Source: a virus
Direction: 5' to 3' (one strand)
Length of the DNA stretch: 22,400 nt
Virus record (IMG/VR): IMGVR_UViG_3300025769_012516
Location: 1-22,400 of that record
Part shown: positions 12,224-20,320 of the stretch, piece after piece
How the letters are laid out: every line of letters starts with the position of its first letter
How positions within the stretch are numbered: the stretch's first letter is position 1
Notes under the pieces: model-generated
The model's database searches: none
What the model was told of the DNA's origin: nothing
What the model saw: only the letters and a program-made list of their open reading frames with translations
Translations under genes and position numbers: made by a program

Positions 12224-13267
12224 TTACCTTTTAGCAGGGTGAGATGCTGATAGTTCTGAAAAACACTTATTTCCGCTTGTTGTTCCGATTCTTCGATTTC
12301 TTGTAATTAGTTCGAAGAAGTCTCCGGTACCGAGCGTCATTGGTTCGTACACGCCGAAGGGACGCTGATGATGATGAGGATTGGGATCTCCGTTTGGTAG
12401 ATCCCACGGTGAAAAAGGGTCATGTTTCACCGAATCCCACCACATACAAAGTTGGGTTAATAGAGGGTCGAAAGTTGTTTGTCGCCATCTGGTCATATGC
12501 TCTTTGGTTAAAGCAAATTCCCAACGATAGAAAAAGTGTCCTCTATCTTCAGCTATTACGTTGTCTAATCTAGTTAAGAACTCTTTGTCCGTTTCTTTAC
12601 GAGCAGATGTTCTTTCCTTTTTAGTTACAGGATCGAGTATCTTTTCTTTAATCTTTGCTGGCTTGTGAGTTGGTTTCCTAATTACGTTGTAGACAATTCC
12701 AGTTACCGGACGCTTGAACAGTTTTTCAATTGCAACACAGTACATGAGAGACTGTAGATCAAACGGAATAGACGATTCAATTTTGTATTCGTTGAAGCGT
12801 TCTTTCGTTTTGTTTTCTTGTACCCAAAGAGTGCCGTCTTTAGCACCTATGATTTCGTCGGACTTACCTACTAGGTTTACCGTACGTCCATTAGGTAGTG
12901 TGTACGGAACGAAGAACTCTTGTTCTTGGGCGACATAGTGATATCGGTCTTCGGCATAGTGCTGGCAATATTGATTGAATACTAAATCAGCAATTGCTTT
13001 TTGAGACTTAGATATCTTCTTTTTTGCTTTCCTTGATACTCCTCCTGGGCTAAGGCTAGGATATTTAGCATGTAACTCTAATAGTTCATGGAAATAGGTA
13101 CCGAAATCCATTTGCTCTTTAGAGCCGGAGTGTTCTCTTACTCCTTCTACTGCATAGAGGCGAAACCGCTCTCTGCAATTAATGAACCTAGATAGCAAGG
13201 AAAAGGACACTCCCTTTTCTAACGTCCACATAGGACTCGGAGCGACTTGATCTGGACGTTTAGGCAT
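12224..13267 (-). CDS. PD-(D/E)XK nuclease (RecB/Cas4-like), 347 aa
   Basis: The protein carries the usual landmarks in order: an N-terminal box FSLLSRFINCRERFRLYAVE (22-41), FGTYFHELLE with His60, GKSDE with Asp137, the catalytic E151-x-K153 in VQENKTKERF, and the following LQSLMYC with Gln172. These are typical of PDDEXK_1 (RecB/AddB/Cas4-type) exonucleases. I see no four-Cys iron-sulfur set as in true Cas4, and only Cys31, 101 and 177 lie near the core. Next to a Sak4-like recombinase it probably resects DNA ends to expose single strands. There are no cas genes here. AGGAG precedes the ATG at 13267. Confidence 0.85.
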   Translation of the reverse strand: MPKRPDQVAPSPMWTLEKGVSFSLLSRFINCRERFRLYAVEGVREHSGSKEQMDFGTYFHELLELHAKYPSLSPGGVSRKAKKKISKSQKAIADLVFNQYCQHYAEDRYHYVAQEQEFFVPYTLPNGRTVNLVGKSDEIIGAKDGTLWVQENKTKERFNEYKIESSIPFDLQSLMYCVAIEKLFKRPVTGIVYNVIRKPTHKPAKIKEKILDPVTKKERTSARKETDKEFLTRLDNVIAEDRGHFFYRWEFALTKEHMTRWRQTTFDPLLTQLCMWWDSVKHDPFSPWDLPNGDPNPHHHQRPFGVYEPMTLGTGDFFELITRNRRIGTTSGNKCFSELSASHPAKR

Positions 13268-13288
13268 GTACTGTCTCCTGGAAGAGGG

Positions 13289-13313
13289 AAAACAATGATA
13301 CTAGATCATCGTT
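13289..13313 (-). terminator. Possible weak terminator or operator hairpin
   Basis: Minus-strand AACGATGAT and ATCATTGTT pair over 9 bp (one G-U) around CTAGT, followed by only TT before CCC. It lies in the 95-base gap between the glycosylase and nuclease genes. The short T tract makes termination uncertain. Confidence 0.3.
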
Positions 13314-13362
13314 GTGACACGTTAGGTCACTTCCTATTTAGTGGAATAAACTGCATTGCCTA

Positions 13363-13923
13363 CTAGATGTTGATTGCTTGCAATGCAGATACGGCACGTT
13401 TGTAATCGAGTGTACCCTGTTCGCCTTGATTCAAGATTGAAGTAAGCGTAGGAATCAACGTGTATTCAGGAGGATTAGCATCGTTAGCAGTACGTAACCG
13501 TTTTACGGCTTTTTCAGCGATACGACCAACAGCTACTACGTGTTTTGGAGAAACGATGTCGTAGAAATTTTGTAAGCGGGAACTACAGTTTCGTATCTCG
13601 TTCTCGCTAGGTTGTCGCATTTTGAAGGATGGCGGTTCGCAAGGGGCACACAAGATTGTGTAGGTCATACATAACGCAAGCTCATCGTATTCTTCTCCCG
13701 AAAAAGCTTCGTTTGTAATCTTAGTTAAGAGTCTGCCAGGTGGTCCCGAGAAAGGTTTTGATAAGACTAGATCAGTATCGGTAGGTGCTTCTCCTACGAT
13801 CAATATATCGGCAGGTATGACACCTCGATAAAAGATGCGGGTAGTAGAGTATCGCCCTATCGGACACTTTTGACACTCTGTATAGGAAGCTTCGTGCATA
13901 GAATAGTTAGACAGTAAGTTCAT
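13363..13923 (-). CDS. Uracil-DNA glycosylase superfamily protein (family 4-like)
   Basis: At 186 residues it matches the usual size. Cys17-x2-Cys20 near the N-terminus, with Cys95 and Cys113 (in CEPPSFKMRQPSENEIRNC), can hold the 4Fe-4S cluster of family 4 enzymes. Motif 1 GEAPTDTDLVLSKPFSGPPG (44-63) fits the GEAPGxxED...G.PF.G..G consensus. The last motif, normally HP(S/A)xxL, reads IPTLTSILNQ here, with no His. Family members remove uracil from DNA. Because the motif is altered, catalysis or substrate choice may differ. No clear Shine-Dalgarno precedes the start, which lies 5 bases after the upstream stop, so coupling is likely. An SPO1-type N-terminal relative is an alternative. Confidence 0.82.
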   Translation of the reverse strand: MNLLSNYSMHEASYTECQKCPIGRYSTTRIFYRGVIPADILIVGEAPTDTDLVLSKPFSGPPGRLLTKITNEAFSGEEYDELALCMTYTILCAPCEPPSFKMRQPSENEIRNCSSRLQNFYDIVSPKHVVAVGRIAEKAVKRLRTANDANPPEYTLIPTLTSILNQGEQGTLDYKRAVSALQAINI

Positions 13924-13928
13924 TGGAT

Positions 13929-14624
13929 TTAGATAGGGTTGTATTCCTTGCCGTAACCGGAAGGAAATTGGATAGAATCGTAAATAGGTTTTTTAATCTC
14001 TGCTTCAATTGTTTGAATTTCAACAATAGAAGGTACGTGCCAATTTATGTAGTCTCGATCATTATCAGATTGCTTAGTTCTTAGTTCGTTTAGTTCTTCC
14101 ACAGTAAAAAATCTAGGATCGGCAAATTGTTCTTGTTTCAGTTGTCTTTTGCAATATTGAAACGATATTAGTTGGCTAGTGAGTGTCGGGTGACGAATGT
14201 AGCCTTTGTTGTTCCAATACCAGCAATACAGTGGGGGAAGAACTTGCGAAGCGTATAGGTTTCCTGTGATGTATGAGTTGCGTTTATCAGAGAAATTCTT
14301 TAGATAAACATCTGATGCACTTTTTGACCAGTCTGGATATTCCTTTCGCATGTTTCGAAGTAGGAAGTATTTGTCGGACGCTTGTGCAACGCATCCAAGT
14401 ATCTCGTTACGTAATAGTAGTGCCCCAAAGAAGTGCGTCTTAGGTAACTTTGTTTTTATGCCGTCTGCTTTTACTTTCTTAGCTACTGCTCCTTTATGTC
14501 GAGTAGATACTAGTTGGTCAGTTATGCGGTGCTGCGAATATGTTACGTAATTATTCTTTGGGTTGAGCCGCACTTCGTTAATTGCTAGGTACGTTTCGGT
14601 AATCGAATTAAAAGGTATCCCCAT
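13929..14624 (-). CDS. Hypothetical protein, 231 aa
   Basis: No family recognised. It is basic in the first third (THRHKGAVAKKVKADG-like segment around residues 42-55) and rich in Tyr and Asn, with an aromatic stretch VLPPLYCWYWNNKGYIRHP near the middle and a helical segment QYCKRQLKQEQFADPRFFTV later. The frame opens at 14645, but GGAGG six bases before the ATG at 14624 makes MGIPFNSITETYLAINE the likely start. It is the first gene after the terminator that closes the virion block and precedes the glycosylase, so it should belong to the recombination/repair unit. Confidence 0.72.
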   Translation of the reverse strand: MGIPFNSITETYLAINEVRLNPKNNYVTYSQHRITDQLVSTRHKGAVAKKVKADGIKTKLPKTHFFGALLLRNEILGCVAQASDKYFLLRNMRKEYPDWSKSASDVYLKNFSDKRNSYITGNLYASQVLPPLYCWYWNNKGYIRHPTLTSQLISFQYCKRQLKQEQFADPRFFTVEELNELRTKQSDNDRDYINWHVPSIVEIQTIEAEIKKPIYDSIQFPSGYGKEYNPI

Positions 14625-14666
14625 TGCTTTCCTCCGTTTGGGCATTTAAGTATTTGACCATAACGT

Positions 14667-14692
14667 AAAAAAGGCCGCAAGGGGGTGCGACC
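14667..14692 (-). terminator. Intrinsic terminator closing the virion block
   Basis: Minus-strand GGTCGCA (14692-14686) and TGCGGCC (14679-14673) form a 7-bp stem with one G-U pair around CCCCCT, followed by six T. It lies 52 bases after the stop of the Cys-rich gene at 14744. Nothing else is seen in the 119 bases between genes except T-rich sequence just before it. Confidence 0.88.
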
Positions 14693-14743
14693 GTATTTTA
14701 AGAAAAAAATTTAAGAAAATTATGTAAAAGAAAGGGGTACCTT

Positions 14744-15208
14744 TTAGGTAAGATCCCCAGTTACATAATTAACTTTTAATCTTTGTTTATCTAAATGTTG
14801 GTAGCCATTTAGAGATTTGGCTAGGTCTTTAACTTCCTGGAGGAGGACGGACCTTTTAACCGGGGCAGGCAGATCGTTATTAGAATAGTGGTCGTAGATT
14901 AGATTTACGATGCCGAGAGCGTTTATCCGCCCAACTCCATGTTTTGTGAAATTATGTCGTAGCTCACGATCAAGAGGGAATAAGTATCGGTCGATGTACC
15001 ACGCATGATACGAAGTGATAGAGTACCAGTAACGGTCGGGGTGAGGACATCGAGAGTAAGGATTGCGGATACCAGATGCGTGATAGAGGGCACCTACTCT
15101 AGCGGTTTTTTCAATAAGATATCGGCATGTATTATTCTCATTATAAAAAGGGCAAGATTTACATATATTTAATCTTGCTTCTTCTAAAATTAATGAACTT
15201 AAAGGCAT
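14744..15208 (-). CDS. Small Cys-rich probable zinc protein, 154 aa
   Basis: Near the N-terminus ARLNICKSCPFYNENNTCRY gives Cys16, Cys19 and Cys28, with RCPHPDRYW adding Cys54 and His56. This spacing recalls the short phage proteins with an N-terminal IC..C....C.....CP..KW zinc-binding pattern, although the middle part here differs. The C-terminal half is helical (HGVGRINALGIVNLIYDHYS, KRSVLLQEVKDLAKSLNGYQ). It has no Shine-Dalgarno, starts 4 bases after the 764-residue protein and is the last gene before the terminator. A virion assembly role is inferred only from position. Confidence 0.72.
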   Translation of the reverse strand: MPLSSLILEEARLNICKSCPFYNENNTCRYLIEKTARVGALYHASGIRNPYSRCPHPDRYWYSITSYHAWYIDRYLFPLDRELRHNFTKHGVGRINALGIVNLIYDHYSNNDLPAPVKRSVLLQEVKDLAKSLNGYQHLDKQRLKVNYVTGDLT

Positions 15209-15212
15209 TATA

Positions 15213-17507
15213 TTATGTTCGATAAGTTAAATTAACAGTTTTATCAAAAGAGTTTAAATACGCTATGTAAGAGTTGGCTAAGTCTCTTCTTATTGTATTT
15301 AAAGAATTGGGGAACAATGTCCCTCGGCTACCAATGTAGTAAGTAGGAGGAGGAGGCGCGGGAGTTCCAGGAATAGTATCGGGAAAAGTAGTTACGCCAA
15401 ATTGAGAAGGCAATAGATCAGGGTGAATGCCTTTGCTTGTTCGCAATCGTTTGGGTTCATATTCGTAATGGTAAAATGAAAGTTCGGTTGAGTCGTGATT
15501 TATTCCTATTTTTATTTGGATTCTTTCATAGTAAAGTAACCATTTTTCTGCGAGAGCATCATTGTAGAGTTCGTTTTCTATTTGCACTTCATTAATAGTA
15601 GAAAAAACTGGTCTAGTTAAGTAATCAATAATAGCTTGCTTTCTCTCTTCTTCAGGGACTCGCATTACAAAATTAATTGTCGCTAAGTTTTCTGATTCGG
15701 GAAAGAATAAGTTTGTCGTTCTTTGTGAAGATACATTAGTCTGGTATTCTAATATTTCGAAAGGCTTATCGTCATCGTAATTAGTAAATCCTTCGTACAC
15801 ATAATTATGTACTTTTTCATAGCTGTTAGGGTCAGCTATTTCTAGTTGACTATCAGGAATTGCTGGATTGAAAGAATCTAATGACCAAATAATCTTATCT
15901 ACAAGATTTCCTTCAAACCTAATGTCAATAATTTCATTTTCTTCAATAGAAGTAGGGATTAAAGAAGTTCGATTAATTACGATAAAATCATTGCCAGAAA
16001 TGACTCCGTGAATTACATCGTGCGGATTAGCATCAGCATCTACTATAGGTAAAGACAGTTCATCTTCTATTATTAAATTGTTTGTTATATCTACAAAAGA
16101 AGAAAACACCATTCCGTTGGTCACTAAATTTTCTTTTACGACAGCCTTGAATGCGATATTAAATGCACCTTTTGTAAACCCCGTACCTGTACGGGTACCG
16201 TAAGGGTTAGCCGTGTTTCTTTTTTTGTGTTCGACTAAATATTCATAGTTAGTGTTTGTGAATTTTAAAGTTATGCTAGACCATTCGCTTTTAGAATAAA
16301 AATCGGGAGGTAAAGCTTTAGTAGAAAAGCAATATTCAGTAGCCATATTAACATGGGCTTTTTTTAGATATTGCGATAATTGGTCGAACTCTAGTAATTG
16401 ATAGTCAGAGTGGTACGGATAAAGGTTGCATATTAAGTCATAGTTACTTCGCTTACTATACTGATAGTTAATAATTGGAGACTGTGTAATTGTTCGTTCT
16501 ACGAATCCGGGATTATAAAGTGTTGTAGCACCGTAATAATCTTCCAGCTTTCTGTAGAGTATTACCGAGTTTTGCTCATCTTCTAAGGCATTAAGACTAT
16601 CTACAGGCCAAATACTTTTTTCATAAATAATGTCTTCGCGATATTCTATCGGTCGTCGATATCGCCATTTCATTGAAGTTAATACATCAGCGGCATCTAA
16701 ATTAGCGGCGTCTTGTCCGTTAGCTAAATAATCTTCTGGATCGGGAGACACTAATGTTTCTGATAGGAGTCGCCCTTCAAAGTTTTCTAATAAATTTTGA
16801 AGACAGAAACGTAACGTTTGTGATTTCCACAAACAATGATGAGGAACTACTGGCGGATATTCTGAAGGAAGGGTTCCGGTATCGTCAGAATAAATGATAC
16901 CGTAATCTAATTTAATTTTACGAAGACTCAGAAATTCTGCTATGTCTTCCCAAGACAACTTATTGAGAAGTCGAGTAGGAGCAAGCTCGTTATAGCGACT
17001 TAGGATAAAAGATAGTCGGTGAAGAATGTTGGCGTTATCTAATGAGGCTTGCCGAGTAAGAACGTGTTTATGTTCATATAATTCTAACTTGACTATCCCT
17101 GGTCTAGTTTGCCAATCTCCTAGATCAAGAGATCCGTCTTCGTTAGTTATAGGGTTGCCGTCTGCGTCTTTAATGTAGTTTGCAGGGAAGTGATTAGACA
17201 AAACATTTTCTAACCACATCCATTTCTGGAAAAGGAATAAGGGGTTGTCGGGATGATCTAAGTATTCAGTTTTACTGTGGAACTTTCCGGCGTTGTCTAA
17301 ATTTACAACGTACGCAGGTTGCGAGTTGTTAGGATCATCGGGATCGTAATTAGGATTTCTGATTTCCATCCATACTAGTTCGCTTGACGATGGAGCAATA
17401 AATTTGTCCATGTAAACATAACTAGGTTCTGACTTTGCTGAATCTGTAAATACGATTTTAGATTCGTTTTCAAGAGCCAAAACAGGTTGATAATTGATAG
17501 TGATCAT
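15213..17507 (-). CDS. Large unknown protein, 764 aa, probably virion-associated
   Basis: No family recognised. The protein is rich in Asn, Tyr, Asp and Ser and has no catalytic motif, signal peptide or membrane segment that I can see. The composition, with many beta-like segments (NLVTNGMVFSSFVDITNNLI, NDFIVINRTSLIPT), suits a structural protein. Near the C-terminus is a Pro-rich stretch (PDTIPGTPAPPPPTYY) like a linker before a short terminal segment. The ATG overlaps the stop of the 938-residue protein (ATGA), so the two are made together. Both follow the portal-like gene. The DNA is visibly more AT-rich than the replication genes. It could be a head fibre, tail or internal virion protein. 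Confidence 0.8.
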   Translation of the reverse strand: MITINYQPVLALENESKIVFTDSAKSEPSYVYMDKFIAPSSSELVWMEIRNPNYDPDDPNNSQPAYVVNLDNAGKFHSKTEYLDHPDNPLFLFQKWMWLENVLSNHFPANYIKDADGNPITNEDGSLDLGDWQTRPGIVKLELYEHKHVLTRQASLDNANILHRLSFILSRYNELAPTRLLNKLSWEDIAEFLSLRKIKLDYGIIYSDDTGTLPSEYPPVVPHHCLWKSQTLRFCLQNLLENFEGRLLSETLVSPDPEDYLANGQDAANLDAADVLTSMKWRYRRPIEYREDIIYEKSIWPVDSLNALEDEQNSVILYRKLEDYYGATTLYNPGFVERTITQSPIINYQYSKRSNYDLICNLYPYHSDYQLLEFDQLSQYLKKAHVNMATEYCFSTKALPPDFYSKSEWSSITLKFTNTNYEYLVEHKKRNTANPYGTRTGTGFTKGAFNIAFKAVVKENLVTNGMVFSSFVDITNNLIIEDELSLPIVDADANPHDVIHGVISGNDFIVINRTSLIPTSIEENEIIDIRFEGNLVDKIIWSLDSFNPAIPDSQLEIADPNSYEKVHNYVYEGFTNYDDDKPFEILEYQTNVSSQRTTNLFFPESENLATINFVMRVPEEERKQAIIDYLTRPVFSTINEVQIENELYNDALAEKWLLYYERIQIKIGINHDSTELSFYHYEYEPKRLRTSKGIHPDLLPSQFGVTTFPDTIPGTPAPPPPTYYIGSRGTLFPNSLNTIRRDLANSYIAYLNSFDKTVNLTYRT

Positions 17508-20320
17508 ATTGGAGCATCTATTTCAAAATTAACAGTACATACCGGCATAGAATCTATATCACCAGGAGCATTAGAAGTATTAATTCTCACATCTAATTTA
17601 TCAGATTTGGATTTAGCACTAAAAGGTATGGTGATTACTCCAGGGAGCGGAACGCGCGGCCAGGGAAAAACGTGACCTAAATAAACTAATAAACCATTCG
17701 TCAACCCGACCCAATCATATTCCCATCCATCTCCTAAATCATCAGGCGTTTCGCCTTTACTCCTTAACCTATTGACTATGTTTTCTACAGGGGTTTCTTC
17801 AAAAGAAATTTCAGTATCAGCAATAAGATTACTCGACGTTAAATTTCCGTCTGAATCAAAGTCTTCAATTAACCTGTATTCTTTACCGTAGATAAATTCT
17901 TCTCTATAAGGTATAGGAAATTGGCCGTTAGAGTAAAATCTACTTACTTCGTAAATAGGTAATTGATTTATAGGGTCGTAGAAATAGTCATTATCATACA
18001 TATCTGTATGCGGACCCTTTACGTATTGATTATGGTAGAAGTACCCGTTTCTTATTGCTTCAAAATGATAACTGTCTCTGATAATCCTACCATTATTATG
18101 AATAACTTCGTATACTCCTACTCTTTTAACTTTCTTTTGGCATTTATATAGCCATACAAACGGTTCTGATACCGGAGAATCTGGATTTCTACCGTGCCAT
18201 ATAATGTCACTAGTAGGAGCATATGCAGATGATAGAGTATAGTTTTCGTCTGCATTACTCCAAATATCTGCATATTGCACACCGTAGTAACTAAATATGT
18301 ATTGACCCGAATTATTAACTGTTCCTACAACTCCGTTTAATGTGGGATTAATTGAATGCCCCCTACGATACACTACTAGCGGCTCATCTGATTCTGCTAC
18401 ATACTTAGGACTATCTGGTATTGCTTCTTTATTGTACCTGTCTCCTAATCCTGAAGCAGATATTAAACGGTCATTGACATCATAAAATCCTTTAGGACAA
18501 TGGTATCTTCCGTCTTTATGTAAATGATTAAACGCTTTAGTATTTATTGAAGAAGAATAGGGTAAGTTATCTCCAGATATTATTTCTCCGTAATTAGAAA
18601 TCGTATTGATAACTTGTTCAGGCTCTCTTTGTTCATAATCTATGTGGTGAATATACTGACTTGTTCCAGCATTTAACGTAATGCCGTCACCTAATAATTT
18701 AGATATGGCTCCGTATTTACCGACACTTTGATATTCTTCGTTAAAATAAGCGTTGTCTGCGTCAAAAGGATTAGTTTCTTCTGTAAGATAGGTCGTCGCT
18801 TCTTTAGGCGAAACATGATCAATATACAGATTATATTGCCCGTGATTGAAAGCTATGTCTGTCCCACTAGAGAATATAGATTGTGGTGCCGGTAAAGTAT
18901 GGTGAACGTAATCTACTTCTGGCGTTTTTTGGGCAAGCATGTTTGAGTTAGAAAAAAAAGTATTGTTTTCTGTATTTCTTCTATCCCTATCGTCCCACCT
19001 AATACTTATTCTGGGTACTACATTAAAGTTATTTTCGTTATAAATAATATCAGGCAAAGTATCAATGTCTTGCCCAATTATTCCATTATCTAATCTAGCT
19101 CTAAAATACCTAGCTACGTTTCTTTCGAAATGAAAAGTAGTATGAGATCCGGCAAAATCCCTAATATTGTGCCAAGGATGTTTAAGTTCTGCATTAGTAT
19201 AATGCTCGTTATAAAGGTAGATCCCCGATCCGCCAAAGTAGTAGCTCTCATTTATGTATAATGGTCGAACCAAATACCGGACCATAGTTTTTAAATAACT
19301 AATTATAGGGGCATTTGTAGTATTTCTAATAGATGCAGTAAGTTCGTTTAAGGGAGTACCTTTAGGGTACAATCTTTCATCTACATATTCTTCTTTATAA
19401 ATTTTTCCTGTAGAAAAGTAGGAGATATTTTCTTGTCCATAAGGGTCGAAAAATGCGTCAAAATCAATTCTGCCGTCCGTACCGAAAGGATTATAGAACC
19501 TAAGATCAGGACGGTTAAAAGGAAAATCGACAGTTGATTCATCAAAAGTACTTTTTACCTTAGATAGCCATAGTTCATCTCTTGCCCAATTCATACCGGG
19601 ATAATCGGTTAAATACTGATAGATATCTAAAAAATGAGTTAAGCTTTGTTCAATAGCATTATATTGAGTATTACCGTATTGTTCTTCAGTGTAACCTTCT
19701 AGTTCTGATAAATTAACATCAACTTTATTTTGTAAATCTATTACTGTAGCTAAGTTATTTGTCAACATACTAATTCGTAATTGACGTTCATAAATTGCTT
19801 CATCATAACGATCATCTTCGTTATACGTTAAAAGATTAGTTGTCTCATCTATTATTCGTTGTTCGTTATTTAGCTTGGCTTCAATAATGTACTTTTGCTG
19901 TCTTAAAGAAGAAGCAAAAGCTAAATGATTTCGTTTTATTAATCCAATTTTTACAGAAAACGGAAATCTTTCAGGATAAGTTACACTAGTTGGAAAATAA
20001 GTATCTGTCGTATCGTGCCATCCGTATCTAGAGTATCTATCGAATGCTTGAGGATAACGAATTGGATATAGCCATAAATTAACGAGAGGGATATTGATCC
20101 CTCTAAATATTTCTGCTCGCCGTTCAGGACGATTAATATTTGGGCAAAAAGATAAATCAGTTAAGACATTTGCTTCTGTATAGCAAACACCAGTAGTATC
20201 GTCTTTCCAAGAATTTAAAGTTATATCTTTAGGTAAATATTTGTGTAATTCCTTAGTATCTTTCCATATTTTATCGTTAGATATTTTAAGATAAAAAGAT
20301 AAACTATTACTGCTAGTCAT
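17504..20320 (-). CDS. Very large unknown protein, 938 aa, probably virion-associated
   Basis: No family recognised. It is Tyr-, Asn- and Asp-rich without recognisable enzyme motifs. Residues about 132-208 (HLAFASSLRQQKYIIEAKLN through RISMLTNNLATVIDLQNKVD) form a long charged helix pair, possibly coiled coil. The rest is aromatic-rich with many short loops, for example SRYGWHDTTDTYFPTSVTY. The C-terminal segment (GVITIPFSAKSKSDKLDVRI) is beta-like. The start overlaps the portal stop by ATGA and the stop overlaps the next start by ATGA. Three-way coupling with a portal-like gene argues for a virion function. Its size fits a fibre, tail component or internal protein. Confidence 0.8.
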   Translation of the reverse strand: MTSSNSLSFYLKISNDKIWKDTKELHKYLPKDITLNSWKDDTTGVCYTEANVLTDLSFCPNINRPERRAEIFRGINIPLVNLWLYPIRYPQAFDRYSRYGWHDTTDTYFPTSVTYPERFPFSVKIGLIKRNHLAFASSLRQQKYIIEAKLNNEQRIIDETTNLLTYNEDDRYDEAIYERQLRISMLTNNLATVIDLQNKVDVNLSELEGYTEEQYGNTQYNAIEQSLTHFLDIYQYLTDYPGMNWARDELWLSKVKSTFDESTVDFPFNRPDLRFYNPFGTDGRIDFDAFFDPYGQENISYFSTGKIYKEEYVDERLYPKGTPLNELTASIRNTTNAPIISYLKTMVRYLVRPLYINESYYFGGSGIYLYNEHYTNAELKHPWHNIRDFAGSHTTFHFERNVARYFRARLDNGIIGQDIDTLPDIIYNENNFNVVPRISIRWDDRDRRNTENNTFFSNSNMLAQKTPEVDYVHHTLPAPQSIFSSGTDIAFNHGQYNLYIDHVSPKEATTYLTEETNPFDADNAYFNEEYQSVGKYGAISKLLGDGITLNAGTSQYIHHIDYEQREPEQVINTISNYGEIISGDNLPYSSSINTKAFNHLHKDGRYHCPKGFYDVNDRLISASGLGDRYNKEAIPDSPKYVAESDEPLVVYRRGHSINPTLNGVVGTVNNSGQYIFSYYGVQYADIWSNADENYTLSSAYAPTSDIIWHGRNPDSPVSEPFVWLYKCQKKVKRVGVYEVIHNNGRIIRDSYHFEAIRNGYFYHNQYVKGPHTDMYDNDYFYDPINQLPIYEVSRFYSNGQFPIPYREEFIYGKEYRLIEDFDSDGNLTSSNLIADTEISFEETPVENIVNRLRSKGETPDDLGDGWEYDWVGLTNGLLVYLGHVFPWPRVPLPGVITIPFSAKSKSDKLDVRINTSNAPGDIDSMPVCTVNFEIDAPI

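Noticed and set aside
12224-13267. Possible Cas4, hence CRISPR adaptation
   Set aside because: No repeat-spacer array or other cas gene is visible and the four-Cys cluster set is not evident. A phage RecB-like nuclease fits better.
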